DNA of 64,000 bases from Pseudomonas sp. Bc-h (GCF_002080045.1 NZ_MUIN01000002.1:1251-65250); one strand, 5' to 3'; counted from the stretch's first letter, positions 46,639-55,706 are shown. The notes: generated from the sequence alone by a model not told the origin. Translations and numbers: made by a program.

Positions 46639-46662
46639 GCCGGCAAGCGGGCGCTTGCCGGC
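46639..46662. terminator. Hairpin between convergent genes
   Basis: A 10-bp perfect stem (GCCGGCAAGC with its complement, 4-base loop) between the SnoaL-like gene and pcaJ, about 12 bases past the pcaJ stop. T-tracts are weak, so function is likely but not certain. Confidence 0.6.
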
Positions 46663-46674
46663 GGGTTTCGCGCA

Positions 46675-47316
46675 TTACTTGATCAGCGGCACGCCACTGA
46701 GCTTCTGCAGCTCGTCGAAGTCGATGTCAGAGCAAATCTCAACGACTTTTAGCCCATCCGATGTGACTTCCAGCACGGCCAGGTCGGTGTAAATGCGGCT
46801 GACGCAGCCGATGCCGGTCAACGGATAAGTGCACTCTGGCACTAGCTTGCTTTCGCCGGACTTGGTCAGGTGGTCCATCATCACGAACACCTGGCGCGCG
46901 CCGGTGGCCAGATCCATCGCGCCGCCGACGGCCGGGATCGAACCTTCAGCGCCAGTGTGCCAGTTGGCCAGGTCGCCTTTGACGGACACCTGAAAGGCGC
47001 CCAGTACGGCGATGTCCAGGTGGCCGCCGCGCATCATCGAGAACGAATCGGCGTGGTGGAAAAAGGCACCCCCGGTGAGCAGGGTGACGTGCTGCTTGCC
47101 GGCGTTGATCAGGTCGTCGTCTTCCTCGCCCGGCGCCGGGCTTGGGCCCATGCCCAGCAGGCCGTTCTCGCTGTGCAGGAACACCTCCTTGTCGCCCAGG
47201 TAGTTGGCGACCAGGGTCGGTGCGCCGATGCCAAGGTTCACGTACGCACCTTCCTGAATGTCTGCGGCCACGCGCTGGGCCATCTCGGTGCGGGAGAGCT
47301 TTTTGGTAATGGTCAT
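46675..47316 (-). CDS. pcaJ: 3-oxoadipate:succinyl-CoA transferase subunit B
   Basis: A 213-residue beta subunit of 3-oxoadipate CoA-transferase. The catalytic Glu is Glu50 in FLHSENGLLGMG, followed by GPSPAPGEEDDDLINAGKQH and PLTGIGCVSRIYTDLAVLEV. It pairs with PcaI to move CoA from succinyl-CoA to 3-oxoadipate, the penultimate step of both catechol and protocatechuate branches. It follows pcaI by 8 bases. The sequence is very close to what I recall of the Pseudomonas putida protein. Confidence 0.93.
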   Translation of the reverse strand: MTITKKLSRTEMAQRVAADIQEGAYVNLGIGAPTLVANYLGDKEVFLHSENGLLGMGPSPAPGEEDDDLINAGKQHVTLLTGGAFFHHADSFSMMRGGHLDIAVLGAFQVSVKGDLANWHTGAEGSIPAVGGAMDLATGARQVFVMMDHLTKSGESKLVPECTYPLTGIGCVSRIYTDLAVLEVTSDGLKVVEICSDIDFDELQKLSGVPLIK

Positions 47317-47324
47317 GGCAGGCC

Positions 47325-48020
47325 TCAGACAGCGTTGGCGATCAAAGAAACGGCGGTGCCGCTGACGGCAACCACGCGCTGGACGAAGATGCCCGGCGTG
47401 ATGATGTGTTCCGGATCCAGCTCGCCGAGTTCGACGATCTGGTCGACCTGGGCGATGGCGGTTTTGGCGGCCATGGCCATGATCGGGCCGAAGTTACGCG
47501 CGGCCTTGCGGTAGATCAGGTTGCCCCAGCGGTCACCCTTGTACGCCTTGATCAGCGCGAAGTCGGCATACAGCGGCATTTCCAGGACGTACTGGCGGCC
47601 GTTGATCTCGCGGGTTTCCTTGCCTTCGGCCAGCAGGGTGCCGTAACCGGTCGGTGAGAAGAACGCACCGATGCCGGAGCCCGCTGCACGGATACGCTCA
47701 GCCAGATTGCCTTGAGGTACGACTTCCAGCTCGATCTTGCCCGCCCGGTACAGTTCGTCGAAGACGTAGGAGTCGGACTGGCGCGGGAAAGAACAGACCA
47801 CCTTGCGCACGCTGCCAGCCTTGAGCAGAGCCGCCAGGCCGATCTCGCCGTTGCCTGCGTTGTTGCTGATGATGGTCAGGTCGCGGGTACCGGTATCGAT
47901 CAGCGCATCGATGAGCTCGGACGGCATGCCGGCAGTGCCGAAGCCTCCGACCATAATGGTTGAACCGTCGGTGATCCCTTCCACCGCACTGGCGATGGAC
48001 TCGAACGTTTTATTGATCAA
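47325..48020 (-). CDS. pcaI: 3-oxoadipate:succinyl-CoA transferase subunit A
   Basis: A 231-residue alpha subunit. The CoA-binding Gly motif GGFGTAGMPSELIDALI is near residue 25, and GIGAFFSPTGYGTLLAEGKE near 115. It forms the transferase with PcaJ. Upstream, on the same strand, two 15-bp PcaR-type sites lie 153-186 bases before its start, consistent with induction by 3-oxoadipate through an IclR-type PcaR encoded elsewhere. It sits next to catR, linking it to the catechol genes. Confidence 0.93.
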   Translation of the reverse strand: MINKTFESIASAVEGITDGSTIMVGGFGTAGMPSELIDALIDTGTRDLTIISNNAGNGEIGLAALLKAGSVRKVVCSFPRQSDSYVFDELYRAGKIELEVVPQGNLAERIRAAGSGIGAFFSPTGYGTLLAEGKETREINGRQYVLEMPLYADFALIKAYKGDRWGNLIYRKAARNFGPIMAMAAKTAIAQVDQIVELGELDPEHIITPGIFVQRVVAVSGTAVSLIANAV

Positions 48021-48172
48021 AGCGAGCTCCTGGTTGTTCCTGGAGTGTGGATTATCGATCTGGCCGTCGCGCGGTGAAACGATGGGGCCAGTTGCGCTTG
48101 GAGGTGTGTGCTGCCTTGCGCTAAAGCGTGCCTCAAGATGGGGTCACAAGTAGAGAGGATTTCGCGGGAACC

Positions 48173-48187
48173 GTGCGATTATCGAAC
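48173..48187 (-). promoter_or_regulatory. PcaR-type operator 1 upstream of pcaI
   Basis: On the minus strand this reads GTTCGATAATCGCAC, which I recall as the exact 15-bp PcaR recognition sequence of the P. putida pcaI promoter. It would cover the -10 region of a promoter firing toward pcaI. Confidence 0.75.
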
Positions 48188-48191
48188 GGTT

Positions 48192-48206
48192 GTGCGATTT
48201 TCGAGC
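48192..48206 (-). promoter_or_regulatory. PcaR-type operator 2 upstream of pcaI
   Basis: GCTCGAAAATCGCAC on the minus strand differs from operator 1 at two of 15 positions. The 19-base spacing places it near the -35 region, on about the same face two helical turns away. Confidence 0.65.
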
Positions 48207-48232
48207 AATGCAATTCTGCATCAAGCGCACGG

Positions 48233-49141
48233 TCAGCTCTTTGGTATTGAAGCCTCGTCGATCTGTGGCACGGCGTCACCTCTATTCAAGAGAGCGAGGC
48301 ACTGCTGAAGCACCGGAGACACGTCGCCTGCGCGGTAACTCAGCACGATCGGGGAGGTTGCACTGCTGTCCAGCAGCGGCGTGTAGCCGATGTCGTCACG
48401 GTGCAGTCGTTGTACGGACGCAGGCACCAACGTGATTCCAATGCCGGCGGCGACCAGACCTATGGCGGTCTGCATTTCGTTGACCGTTTGTACAACTCTG
48501 ATCCTCAAGCCCTGGGCTGAGAATATGCCCAATACATGGTCGGCATAACTGGGTCGTGGTGTCCCCGGGTAGAGGACGAAGGGCTCGGCTGCGAGCTGAT
48601 CAAGTGTGGCAGGGCCACTGAGCAGTGGATGCCCGGCGGGAAGCGCCGCGACCAAAGGGTCCTGCCGCAGTATTTCCTGGGAGATGGCTGGATCGTCGAA
48701 ATGAATTCGACCAAAACCGATATCAATGCGGCCACTTTTCAGCGCCTCCAGTTGCTGCAGAGTGATCAGCTCCGATAAGCCCAGCTCAATATCACCGAGA
48801 CTGCGCAGCTGTCGGATCAACTCTGGCAGGGCTCCGTAGAGCGTGGAAGGTGCAAAGCCAATTCCGAGCCAGCGCTTCTGGCCAGCTGCGACGCGCCGTG
48901 TGTCATCGCCAATGCGTGCCAGTTGTTCAAGCAGCTGATTGGAGTGTTCCTGAAAGAAGCGACCCGCCTCGGTCAGGCGCAAAGGGCGTGAACGCTCCAG
49001 CAGTGCCACACCCAGCTCATCTTCGAGTTGCTGGATCTGCCGACTCAGTGGGGGTTGGGCAATATTCAGCTGTTCAGCGGCGCGGGTGAAGTTGAGTGTT
49101 TGAGCAAGCACTCGAAAGTAACGCAAATGACGGAGCTCCAC
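48233..49141 (-). CDS. catR: CatR, LysR-type activator of catBCA
   Basis: A 302-residue LysR regulator beginning at GTG (49139-49141). The winged helix reads LNFTRAAEQLNIAQPPLSRQ (residues 16-35), typical of the CatR/BenM/CbnR group, and the effector domain that binds cis,cis-muconate follows. It is divergent from catB across 102 bases that carry a perfect ATACC-N5-GGTAT dyad. Its GGAGG ribosome-binding site lies inside that dyad. It should activate catBCA with muconate and repress itself. Confidence 0.9.
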   Translation of the reverse strand: MELRHLRYFRVLAQTLNFTRAAEQLNIAQPPLSRQIQQLEDELGVALLERSRPLRLTEAGRFFQEHSNQLLEQLARIGDDTRRVAAGQKRWLGIGFAPSTLYGALPELIRQLRSLGDIELGLSELITLQQLEALKSGRIDIGFGRIHFDDPAISQEILRQDPLVAALPAGHPLLSGPATLDQLAAEPFVLYPGTPRPSYADHVLGIFSAQGLRIRVVQTVNEMQTAIGLVAAGIGITLVPASVQRLHRDDIGYTPLLDSSATSPIVLSYRAGDVSPVLQQCLALLNRGDAVPQIDEASIPKS

Positions 49142-49142
49142 G

Positions 49143-49157
49143 ATACCTCCAGGGTAT
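49143..49157. promoter_or_regulatory. CatR-type operator (ATACC-N5-GGTAT)
   Basis: A perfect 15-bp dyad with the LysR T-N11-A core, one base beyond the catR start codon and about 87 bases before catB. On the minus strand its centre and right arm read GGAGG, the ribosome-binding site of catR. Confidence 0.8.
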
Positions 49158-49243
49158 TAAGCGAGACCTATTCAATATTGGACGGTCATCTTCGCTGCCG
49201 TCAATCTGCGCAAAGAACAAACACAAACGCAGACGGAATCCTC

Positions 49244-50365
49244 ATGACTGCTGTCACTCTCGAACGCTTCGACATCCAGATCGTCGACTTGCCCACCATT
49301 CGCCCTCACAAGCTCGCCATGCATACGATGCATGGCCAGACACTCGTCATCCTGCGAATACAGGCCAGCGATGGAATCATCGGTATCGGCGAAGCCACCA
49401 CCATCGGTGGCCTGGCTTATGCCGGTGAAAGTCCGGAGAGCATCAAGGTGAACCTGGAAAAATGGTTCGCGCCGCTGCTGATCGGGCAAGACGCCACCAA
49501 CCTGAATGCGGCCATGCACAGGGTCGATCGCGCTATTCGCGGCAACACGTTCGCGCGCTCGGCAGTAGAAACCGCGCTGCTCGACGCCCAAGGCAAACGT
49601 CTCCAGCTGCCTGTGGCTGAACTGCTGGGTGGGCGCGTCCGTGACGGTGTCGAGGTCGCCTGGACCTTGGCCAGTGGTGACACTGCCAGGGACATCGAGG
49701 AAGCAGAACGCATGCTCGATATCCGCCGCCACCGGCACTTCAAGTTGAAAATCGGAGCCGGTGAACCGGCGCGAGATATCGCACACGTTGCAGCGATCAA
49801 GCGTGCCTTGGGTGATCGAGCCAGTGTCCGCGTGGATATCAATCAGGCCTGGAGCGAAGCCGTTGCCGTAAAGGCCTGCCGCCTGTTGGCCGATGCAGGG
49901 GTTGAGCTTGTCGAGCAGCCTTTGTCGCGTTACGACCGGGCGGGCATGGTGCGCTTGAGTGCACACAGCCCTATCCCTCTGATGGCTGATGAAAGCATCG
50001 AGTCGGTTCAGGACAGCTTTGCGCTGGCGCAGATGGGGGCTGCCTCCATCTTCGCCCTGAAAATTGCCAAAAACGGTGGCCCGAAAGCCGTGTTACGCAC
50101 TGCTGCCATCGCTGAGGCGGCCGGGATCGGTCTCTACGGCGGCACCATGCTCGAAGGCAGCGTCGGCACATTGGCGGCCGCGCATGCATTCGCCACGCTC
50201 GCTAAGCTTGAATGGCACACAGAGCTTTTCGGCCCGCTGCTGCTGACCGAGGACATTCTGGTCGAGCCGCCTGTTTATCGAGATTTCCAGCTGATAATTC
50301 CACGCACGCCTGGCCTCGGGATCGAGCTGGATGAAGAACGTCTGACGCGTTTCGCACGTCGCTGA
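49244..50365 (+). CDS. catB: Muconate cycloisomerase
   Basis: A 373-residue enolase-superfamily enzyme. The catalytic Lys pair is in FKLKIGAGEP, metal ligands are in RVDINQAWSE and ELVEQPL, and the second-face acid/base is in LMADESIES and IFALKIAKNGG. It lactonises cis,cis-muconate to muconolactone. The ATG at 49244 is chosen because it begins the family N terminus (TAVTLERFDIQIVDLPTIRP), although in-frame codons extend further upstream into the control region. It is first in the catBCA operon, divergent from catR. Confidence 0.95.
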   Translation: MTAVTLERFDIQIVDLPTIRPHKLAMHTMHGQTLVILRIQASDGIIGIGEATTIGGLAYAGESPESIKVNLEKWFAPLLIGQDATNLNAAMHRVDRAIRGNTFARSAVETALLDAQGKRLQLPVAELLGGRVRDGVEVAWTLASGDTARDIEEAERMLDIRRHRHFKLKIGAGEPARDIAHVAAIKRALGDRASVRVDINQAWSEAVAVKACRLLADAGVELVEQPLSRYDRAGMVRLSAHSPIPLMADESIESVQDSFALAQMGAASIFALKIAKNGGPKAVLRTAAIAEAAGIGLYGGTMLEGSVGTLAAAHAFATLAKLEWHTELFGPLLLTEDILVEPPVYRDFQLIIPRTPGLGIELDEERLTRFARR

Positions 50366-50391
50366 ACCGCCCACTACAGAGGACCTACGAC

Positions 50392-50682
50392 ATGCTTTTC
50401 CACGTACGCATGACCGTCAAACTCCCAGCCGATATGCCGACCGAAAAAGCCAACCAGCTCAAGGCCGACGAAAAAGAACTCGCCCAGCGTTTGCAGCGGG
50501 AAGGGACATGGCGCCATCTGTGGCGTCTCGCGGGGCTGTACGCCAATGTCAGCGTCTTTGATGTGGCAGACAATCAGGCGTTGCATGACACGCTGATGCA
50601 ATTGCCTCTCTATCCCTATATGGAGATCGAGGTCACGCCGATGTGCCGTCATCCGTCCTCGATTCATGCAGACGACCGCTGA
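50392..50682 (+). CDS. catC: Muconolactone delta-isomerase
   Basis: A 96-residue enzyme with the full family layout: MLFHVRMTVKLPADMP at the start, LAGLYANVSVFDV in the middle and LPLYPYMEIEVTPMCRHPS at the end. It isomerises muconolactone to 3-oxoadipate enol-lactone and works as a decamer in its family. It lies 26 bases after catB with GAGGA ahead of the ATG. Confidence 0.96.
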   Translation: MLFHVRMTVKLPADMPTEKANQLKADEKELAQRLQREGTWRHLWRLAGLYANVSVFDVADNQALHDTLMQLPLYPYMEIEVTPMCRHPSSIHADDR

Positions 50683-50744
50683 AGTTTTCCGTTTTTACAG
50701 CACTGGCATCGACAAGAAAAAATAATATTGATGAGGGTAAAGCC

Positions 50745-51650
50745 ATGACCGTTCGTATCTCGCAGACTGCCGATGTGCAGCAATTCTTTGAAAAGGCTTC
50801 CGGTTTCGATCAAGCGGCCGGCAACCCGCGCATGAAAGCCGTTGTGCATCGCGTTCTGACTGACTCGATCAAAATCATCGAGGACTTGCAGATCACCCCT
50901 GAAGAGTTCTGGAAAGCCGTCAACTACTTCAATGAGCTGGGCAGCCGCCAGGAAGCCGGGCTGGTGGTGGCGGGTCTTGGGCTTGAGCATCATCTGGACA
51001 TGCTGATGGATGCCGAAGATGCGCAGGCCGGTCATGTCGGCGGAACGCCTCGCACCATCGAGGGTCCCCTTTACGTCGCTGGCGCTCCGGTTTCAGAACA
51101 CTATGCGCGCCTCGACGACGGTCAGGATCCAGGCACTGTGCTGTTCATGACAGGGCAAGTGCGTGACACCGCTGGCGAACCGCTTGCCAACGCAGTCGTT
51201 GACGTCTGGCACGCCAACACCGGCGGTACCTATTCCTACTTCGATCCGTCGCAATCGGAGTTCAACTTGCGTCGCCGGATCCTCACTGACGCCGAAGGGC
51301 GTTACCGGTTCCAGAGCATCGTACCTTCGGGCTACGGATGCCCTCCGGATGGCCCGACTCAGCAGTTGCTCGATGAACTGGGGCGTCACGGCCAGCGTCC
51401 GGCTCACATCCACTTCTTCATTTCGGCCTCTGGCCATCGCCATCTGACCACCCAGATCAATCTGGCCGGTGACCAATACCTGCACGACGATTTTGCGTAC
51501 GCAACGCGCGACGAGCTGATCGCCGAAATCCGCTTCACTGAGGATGCCAACGGACGCCGGGCCGATATCGAATTCGATTTCGTGCTCCAGCCAACCGCTG
51601 CGGATAAAGATGAAGTCCGTCCCGAGCGAGTGAGAGCGCTCGAGGTGTGA
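50745..51650 (+). CDS. catA: Catechol 1,2-dioxygenase
   Basis: A 301-residue intradiol dioxygenase. An N-terminal helical dimer domain (about 1-100) is followed by the catalytic beta domain. The Fe(III) ligands are two Tyr (in GPLYVAGAP and VPSGYGCPPDG) and two His in RPAHIHFFISASGH. It opens catechol between the hydroxyls to cis,cis-muconate. The ATG at 50745 behind GAGGGTAAAG fixes the start. It closes the catBCA operon and is followed by a hairpin terminator. Confidence 0.96.
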   Translation: MTVRISQTADVQQFFEKASGFDQAAGNPRMKAVVHRVLTDSIKIIEDLQITPEEFWKAVNYFNELGSRQEAGLVVAGLGLEHHLDMLMDAEDAQAGHVGGTPRTIEGPLYVAGAPVSEHYARLDDGQDPGTVLFMTGQVRDTAGEPLANAVVDVWHANTGGTYSYFDPSQSEFNLRRRILTDAEGRYRFQSIVPSGYGCPPDGPTQQLLDELGRHGQRPAHIHFFISASGHRHLTTQINLAGDQYLHDDFAYATRDELIAEIRFTEDANGRRADIEFDFVLQPTAADKDEVRPERVRALEV

Positions 51651-51671
51651 GCTGAGGGTTGTGATGTCGCG

Positions 51672-51704
51672 GCCCCCCGCAGCAATCGCTGACGGGGGCT
51701 TTCT
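51672..51704 (+). terminator. Terminator after catA
   Basis: GCCCCCC pairs with GGGGGC across a short mismatch and an AGC/GCT inner stem, then TTTCT. It separates catBCA from benR. Confidence 0.75.
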
Positions 51705-51746
51705 GGCTTCTTCCAGCTCCAGATAGGAAAACAAGAGAGGCAGAAC

Positions 51747-52715
51747 ATGACCGTGTTATTGAGTGAGCGCAGTCAGGTGTTCGACCGAGCCGATGCCTAT
51801 GCGGTATCGGACTACGTCAACCAGCATGTCGGCAGTCATTGTATTCGCCTGCCGCCCAAGGGCCGTCCGCAGGCCAGCATCAGTCACCGGACATTTTCCA
51901 GCCTTGATCTGTGTCGTATCAGTTACGGTGCGCCGGTGCAGGTCACGTCTGCTGCGCTGGAGACGATCTACCACCTGCAGATTCTGCTTCAGGGGCACTG
52001 CCGATCCGCCGCCCGGGACGATGAGCAAATTTTCCGGGCTGGCGAGGTTCTGCTCATCAATCCTGATGACCCCGTCGACCTCACCTATTCGGCCGACTGC
52101 GAAAAATTCATCGTCAAGCTCCCCGTCAGGTTGCTGGAGAACGCGTGCCTGGAGCAGCACTGGACGCTTCCGCAGCAAGGGATTCGGTTTGTGGCGCAGA
52201 GACACGAGCTCAGTTCGATGAGCGGGTTCGTGCAGCTGTTGAGTCTGATCTGCCATGAGGCTGAAAACATGGCGGATTCGGAAGTCGGCGCGTTGTACGA
52301 GCGAATCGTTGCCAAAAAACTCTTGGCGATGCTGGCCAGCAATGTGTTGAGAGTGATCCCCAAGCGAGAAGAAGCGGGTGGTTTCGAGGCGGTGCGGCAA
52401 TTCATCGAAGAGCACCTGAGGGCAGACATCAGTGTCGAGCAGTTGATGACGGTCGCCCGCGTCAGTGAGCGTTCGCTCTACTTGCTGTTTGAGCGCCATG
52501 TCGGGCTGTCTCCCCGTGACTACATGCGTCAGCGAAAGCTGGAGCGCGTACACGCACAGCTGCAGTTAACGACTGCTCGCAGCGTTACCGAAGTTGCGCT
52601 GGACCATGGCTTTGTCCATCTGGGGCGGTTCTCGGAGGCTTATCGCAAGCGGTTCGGGGAGCTGCCGTCCCAGACCTGGCGCCGTCAGCGCAACGGATGT
52701 GCGCCAGGCGGATAG
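51747..52715 (+). CDS. benR: BenR, AraC/XylS-type activator of the ben operon
   Basis: A 322-residue activator. The N-terminal effector domain includes FRAGEVLLINPDDPVDLTYS near residue 90. Residues about 215-315 hold the two helix-turn-helix units (VEQLMTVARVSERSLYLLFE and ALDHGFVHLGRFSEAYRKRF), ending GELPSQTWRR. It is related to XylS of the TOL plasmid and should activate benABCD when benzoate binds. A tandem XylS-type operator overlaps its own last codons and leads into the benA promoter. Confidence 0.92.
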   Translation: MTVLLSERSQVFDRADAYAVSDYVNQHVGSHCIRLPPKGRPQASISHRTFSSLDLCRISYGAPVQVTSAALETIYHLQILLQGHCRSAARDDEQIFRAGEVLLINPDDPVDLTYSADCEKFIVKLPVRLLENACLEQHWTLPQQGIRFVAQRHELSSMSGFVQLLSLICHEAENMADSEVGALYERIVAKKLLAMLASNVLRVIPKREEAGGFEAVRQFIEEHLRADISVEQLMTVARVSERSLYLLFERHVGLSPRDYMRQRKLERVHAQLQLTTARSVTEVALDHGFVHLGRFSEAYRKRFGELPSQTWRRQRNGCAPGG

Positions 52716-52735
52716 CGATTTGCAGCAACTGGATA
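52700..52735 (+). promoter_or_regulatory. Tandem BenR/XylS operator of the benA promoter
   Basis: Two direct repeats of TGCA-N6-GGNTA: 52700-52714 (TGCG variant, GGATA) and 52721-52735 (TGCA, GGATA), separated by six bases. This is the spacing of the XylS sites in the TOL Pm promoter. The upstream repeat overlaps the benR stop codon. Confidence 0.85.
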
Positions 52736-52756
52736 TTGGTCGGCGGGGCAAGCGAA

Positions 52757-52762
52757 TAGGGT
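52757..52762 (+). promoter_or_regulatory. Probable -10 element of the benA promoter
   Basis: TAGGGT begins 22 bases after the last base of the proximal BenR repeat. As I recall, TAGGCT stands at the same distance in the XylS-dependent Pm promoter. Transcription would start near 52769, giving a leader of about 33 bases. Confidence 0.6.
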
Positions 52763-52801
52763 GAGGGGGCCTGATACAAGAACAACCGAGGGCCTACCCC
52801 C

Positions 52802-54178
52802 ATGATCAGCACATTAGACCGCCTTGCCCGTCAACTCAGCGAATCCGTTCAGGATGATCCCGCCACCGGCGTGTTCCGTTGCCGACGCGACATTTTTACC
52901 GACGCCGAACTCTTCGCTCTGGAGATGAAGCATATTTTCGAAGGTGGATGGGTCTACCTGGCGCATGAAAGCCAGGTGCCTGAAATCAACGACTACTTCA
53001 CCACATACATCGGCCGTCAGCCCGTCGTGATTACCCGTGACAAACAGGGTGATCTGCACGGCCTGGTCAACGCCTGTGCGCACCGTGGCGCCATGCTGTG
53101 CCGCCGCAAGCAGGGCAACAAAGGCTCCTTCACCTGCCCGTTTCACGGCTGGACATTCAGCAACGCCGGCAAGCTCTTGAAAGTCAAAGACGCGAAGACC
53201 GGTGCTTACCCCGACAGTTTCGATTGCGACGGTTCACACGATCTCAAGCGTCTGAGTCGTTTCGAGAACTATCGTGGCTTTCTCTTCGGCAGCCTGAGCG
53301 ACACGGTTCCAGAACTCAGTGATTACCTGGGCGAAACCCGCGTCATCATCGACCAGATGGTCGACCAGGCACCTGAAGGTCTCGAAGTGCTGCGTGGCAG
53401 TTCTTCCTACATCTACGACGGTAACTGGAAGCTGCAGATCGAGAATGGCGCCGATGGTTATCACGTCAGCTCCGTGCACTGGAATTACTCGGCAACCATG
53501 GGCCGGCGCAATTACGAGACCGAAGGCACACGTACCGTCGATGCCAACGGCTGGTCGAAAAGCCTGGGCGGTGTTTACGCATTCGAGCATGGCCACATCC
53601 TGCTCTGGACGCGTCTGCTCAACCCTGAGGTACGCCCGGTGCACGCGCATCGTGCTGCACTCGCTGAGCGCCTGGGCCAAGAGCGCGCAGACTTTATCGT
53701 CGATCAGACCCGCAATCTCTGCCTGTACCCCAACGTCTACCTGATGGACCAGTTCTCGACTCAGATCCGGGTCGTGCGGCCCATCTCGGTCAACCAGACC
53801 GAAGTGACCATCTACTGCATGGCGCCGAAGGGCGAAAGCGCCCAGGAACGCACGACCCGAATTCGCCAATACGAGGATTTCTTCAACGTCAGTGGCATGG
53901 GCACCCCGGATGACCTCGAAGAATTCCGCGCCTGCCAGACCGGTTATCAAGGTGCGACGAACCTGTGGAATGACCTCAGTCGTGGCGCAAAGCAGTGGAT
54001 TGAAGGCGCTGACGAGAACGCACGCGCCATGGGCATGAACCCTCAGCTCAGCGGCGTGAAGACCGAGGACGAAGGGTTGTTCGTACGCCAGCATGCTCAT
54101 TGGGCGGCGAGCTTGAAGAAGGCAATCGAGGTCGAGCAACAGAGCCTGATTGCAACCGACAAGGAGGCACGTTCATGA
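52802..54178 (+). CDS. benA: Benzoate 1,2-dioxygenase large subunit
   Basis: A 458-residue Rieske oxygenase alpha subunit. The Rieske cluster ligands are Cys-x-His in CAHRGAML and Cys-x2-His in FTCPFHGW; the mononuclear iron ligands lie in [16 protein letters not shown]. It dihydroxylates benzoate to the cis-diol carboxylate, receiving electrons from BenC. The length and motifs match BenA/XylX. It begins about 85 bases after benR, behind a BenR-type promoter, and overlaps benB by 4 bases. Confidence 0.95.
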   Translation: MISTLDRLARQLSESVQDDPATGVFRCRRDIFTDAELFALEMKHIFEGGWVYLAHESQVPEINDYFTTYIGRQPVVITRDKQGDLHGLVNACAHRGAMLCRRKQGNKGSFTCPFHGWTFSNAGKLLKVKDAKTGAYPDSFDCDGSHDLKRLSRFENYRGFLFGSLSDTVPELSDYLGETRVIIDQMVDQAPEGLEVLRGSSSYIYDGNWKLQIENGADGYHVSSVHWNYSATMGRRNYETEGTRTVDANGWSKSLGGVYAFEHGHILLWTRLLNPEVRPVHAHRAALAERLGQERADFIVDQTRNLCLYPNVYLMDQFSTQIRVVRPISVNQTEVTIYCMAPKGESAQERTTRIRQYEDFFNVSGMGTPDDLEEFRACQTGYQGATNLWNDLSRGAKQWIEGADENARAMGMNPQLSGVKTEDEGLFVRQHAHWAASLKKAIEVEQQSLIATDKEARS

Positions 54179-54663
54179 GCTTCTCCCGTGACGACTTGCT
54201 TGCCTTTCTCTACCGCGAAGCACGGTTGCTGGATGATCGCCAGTGGGATGAGTGGCTGGAGTGCTACTCACAACAAGTCGAGTTCTGGATGCCGGCCTGG
54301 GACGACTACGACACGCTGACGGAAGATCCGCAGAGTGAAATTTCGCTGATCTATTACCCCAACCGCGACGGCCTCGAAGACCGCGTATTCCGCATCAAGA
54401 CCGAACGCTCCAGTGCCAGTACGCCTGAGCCGCGCACTGCGCATTTCATCGCCAACCTGGAAGTATTGAGCGAGGACGCGGGACATCTGGAGCTGCGTTT
54501 CAACTGGCAAACCCTCAGCCATCGATACAAGACCACGGACACCTACTTCGGCACCTCTTTCTACCGGCTTGACCTGAGCGGGGAACAACCGCTGATCACC
54601 CGCAAGAAGGTGGTGCTCAAGAACGATTACATCCATCAGGTCATCGACATCTATCACATCTGA
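54175..54663 (+). CDS. benB: Benzoate 1,2-dioxygenase small subunit
   Basis: A 162-residue beta subunit with the NTF2-like fold of ring-hydroxylating dioxygenases ([20 protein letters not shown] near the start, [20 protein letters not shown] in the middle, closing [13 protein letters not shown]). It forms the structural half of the alpha3beta3 oxygenase. AAGGAGG precedes the ATG, which overlaps the benA stop. Confidence 0.95.
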   Translation: MSFSRDDLLAFLYREARLLDDRQWDEWLECYSQQVEFWMPAWDDYDTLTEDPQSEISLIYYPNRDGLEDRVFRIKTERSSASTPEPRTAHFIANLEVLSEDAGHLELRFNWQTLSHRYKTTDTYFGTSFYRLDLSGEQPLITRKKVVLKNDYIHQVIDIYHI

Positions 54664-54673
54664 GGGCAGACCC

Positions 54674-55696
54674 ATGACGTACTCCATAGCGCTCAATTTT
54701 GAAGACGGCGTGACGCGTTTCATCGATTGCAAACAGGGCGAGAAGGTACTGGATGCCGCCTTTCGCCAGCGTATCAACCTGCCAATGGACTGCTCGGACG
54801 GTGTCTGCGGCACCTGCAAATGCCACTGCGAGACCGGCGCCTATGACCTTGGAGACGAATACATCGAGGACGCGCTGAGTGACGACGAGGCGCAGGAAAG
54901 AAAAGTGCTGACGTGCCAGATGGTGCCGCAATCGGACTGCGTGATTGCCGTGCCGGTGCCCTCCAGCGCATGCAAGACAGGCACAAGCCAGTTCGCCGCC
55001 AACGTCCATGCGATCACCCGGCACGCCGACGCTGCGCTGGAGGTCAGTTTCGAATTGGACCAGGCGCCGGTCTTTCTCCCCGGTCAATACGTCAACATCG
55101 AGGTCCCGGGCAGTGGGCAGACACGTTCCTACTCATTCAGCAGTTTGCCGGGAGAAAAGCACGCGAGCTTTTTGATCAAGCATGTTCCCGGCGGGCTGAT
55201 GAGCAGCTGGCTGGAGCGCGCGCAACAAGCCGACAAGGTCGCCATGACCGGGCCACTGGGCAGCTTTTACCTGCGCGAAGTCAAACGACCGCTGTTGTTC
55301 CTGGCAGGCGGCACCGGGCTTGCGCCTTTCCTGGCGATGCTGGAGGTACTGGCCGAGCGCGGTGAGTCGCAGCAGGTCTCGCTGATCTACGGCGTCACGC
55401 GCGACCAGGATCTGGTGATGGTCGACTCGCTGCATGCCTTCGCCGCACGGCTGCCCAACTTCAGCTTCGTGACCTGCGTAGCCGACCCCGCAAGCGTTCA
55501 TCCTCAGAAAGGCTACGTCACTCAGCACATGGCTCCCGAGGTGCTGAACCAAGGGGACGTCGACGTGTATCTGTGCGGGCCGCCGCCGATGGTCGATGCC
55601 GTACGTCAGCACTTCAAAGACCAGGGCGTGACGCCTGTGAGTTTCCATTACGAGAAGTTCACGCCCAACGCCATCGTCACCGGCGACGCCGCCTGA
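54674..55696 (+). CDS. benC: Benzoate 1,2-dioxygenase electron-transfer reductase
   Basis: A 340-residue reductase. The N-terminal plant-type [2Fe-2S] ferredoxin has Cys in MDCSDGVCGTCKCHC and a later TCQM. The FAD domain has RSYSFSSLPG and the NAD domain GGTGLAPFLAML and CGPPPMVDAV. It passes electrons from NADH to BenAB. It follows benB by 10 bases. Confidence 0.95.
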   Translation: MTYSIALNFEDGVTRFIDCKQGEKVLDAAFRQRINLPMDCSDGVCGTCKCHCETGAYDLGDEYIEDALSDDEAQERKVLTCQMVPQSDCVIAVPVPSSACKTGTSQFAANVHAITRHADAALEVSFELDQAPVFLPGQYVNIEVPGSGQTRSYSFSSLPGEKHASFLIKHVPGGLMSSWLERAQQADKVAMTGPLGSFYLREVKRPLLFLAGGTGLAPFLAMLEVLAERGESQQVSLIYGVTRDQDLVMVDSLHAFAARLPNFSFVTCVADPASVHPQKGYVTQHMAPEVLNQGDVDVYLCGPPPMVDAVRQHFKDQGVTPVSFHYEKFTPNAIVTGDAA

Positions 55697-55706
55697 GGAC
55701 AGAGCA

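Noticed and set aside
53234..54139. Minus-strand frame of 301 codons opposite benA
   Set aside because: benA is certain on the other strand; the frame lacks a ribosome-binding site and recognisable domains.
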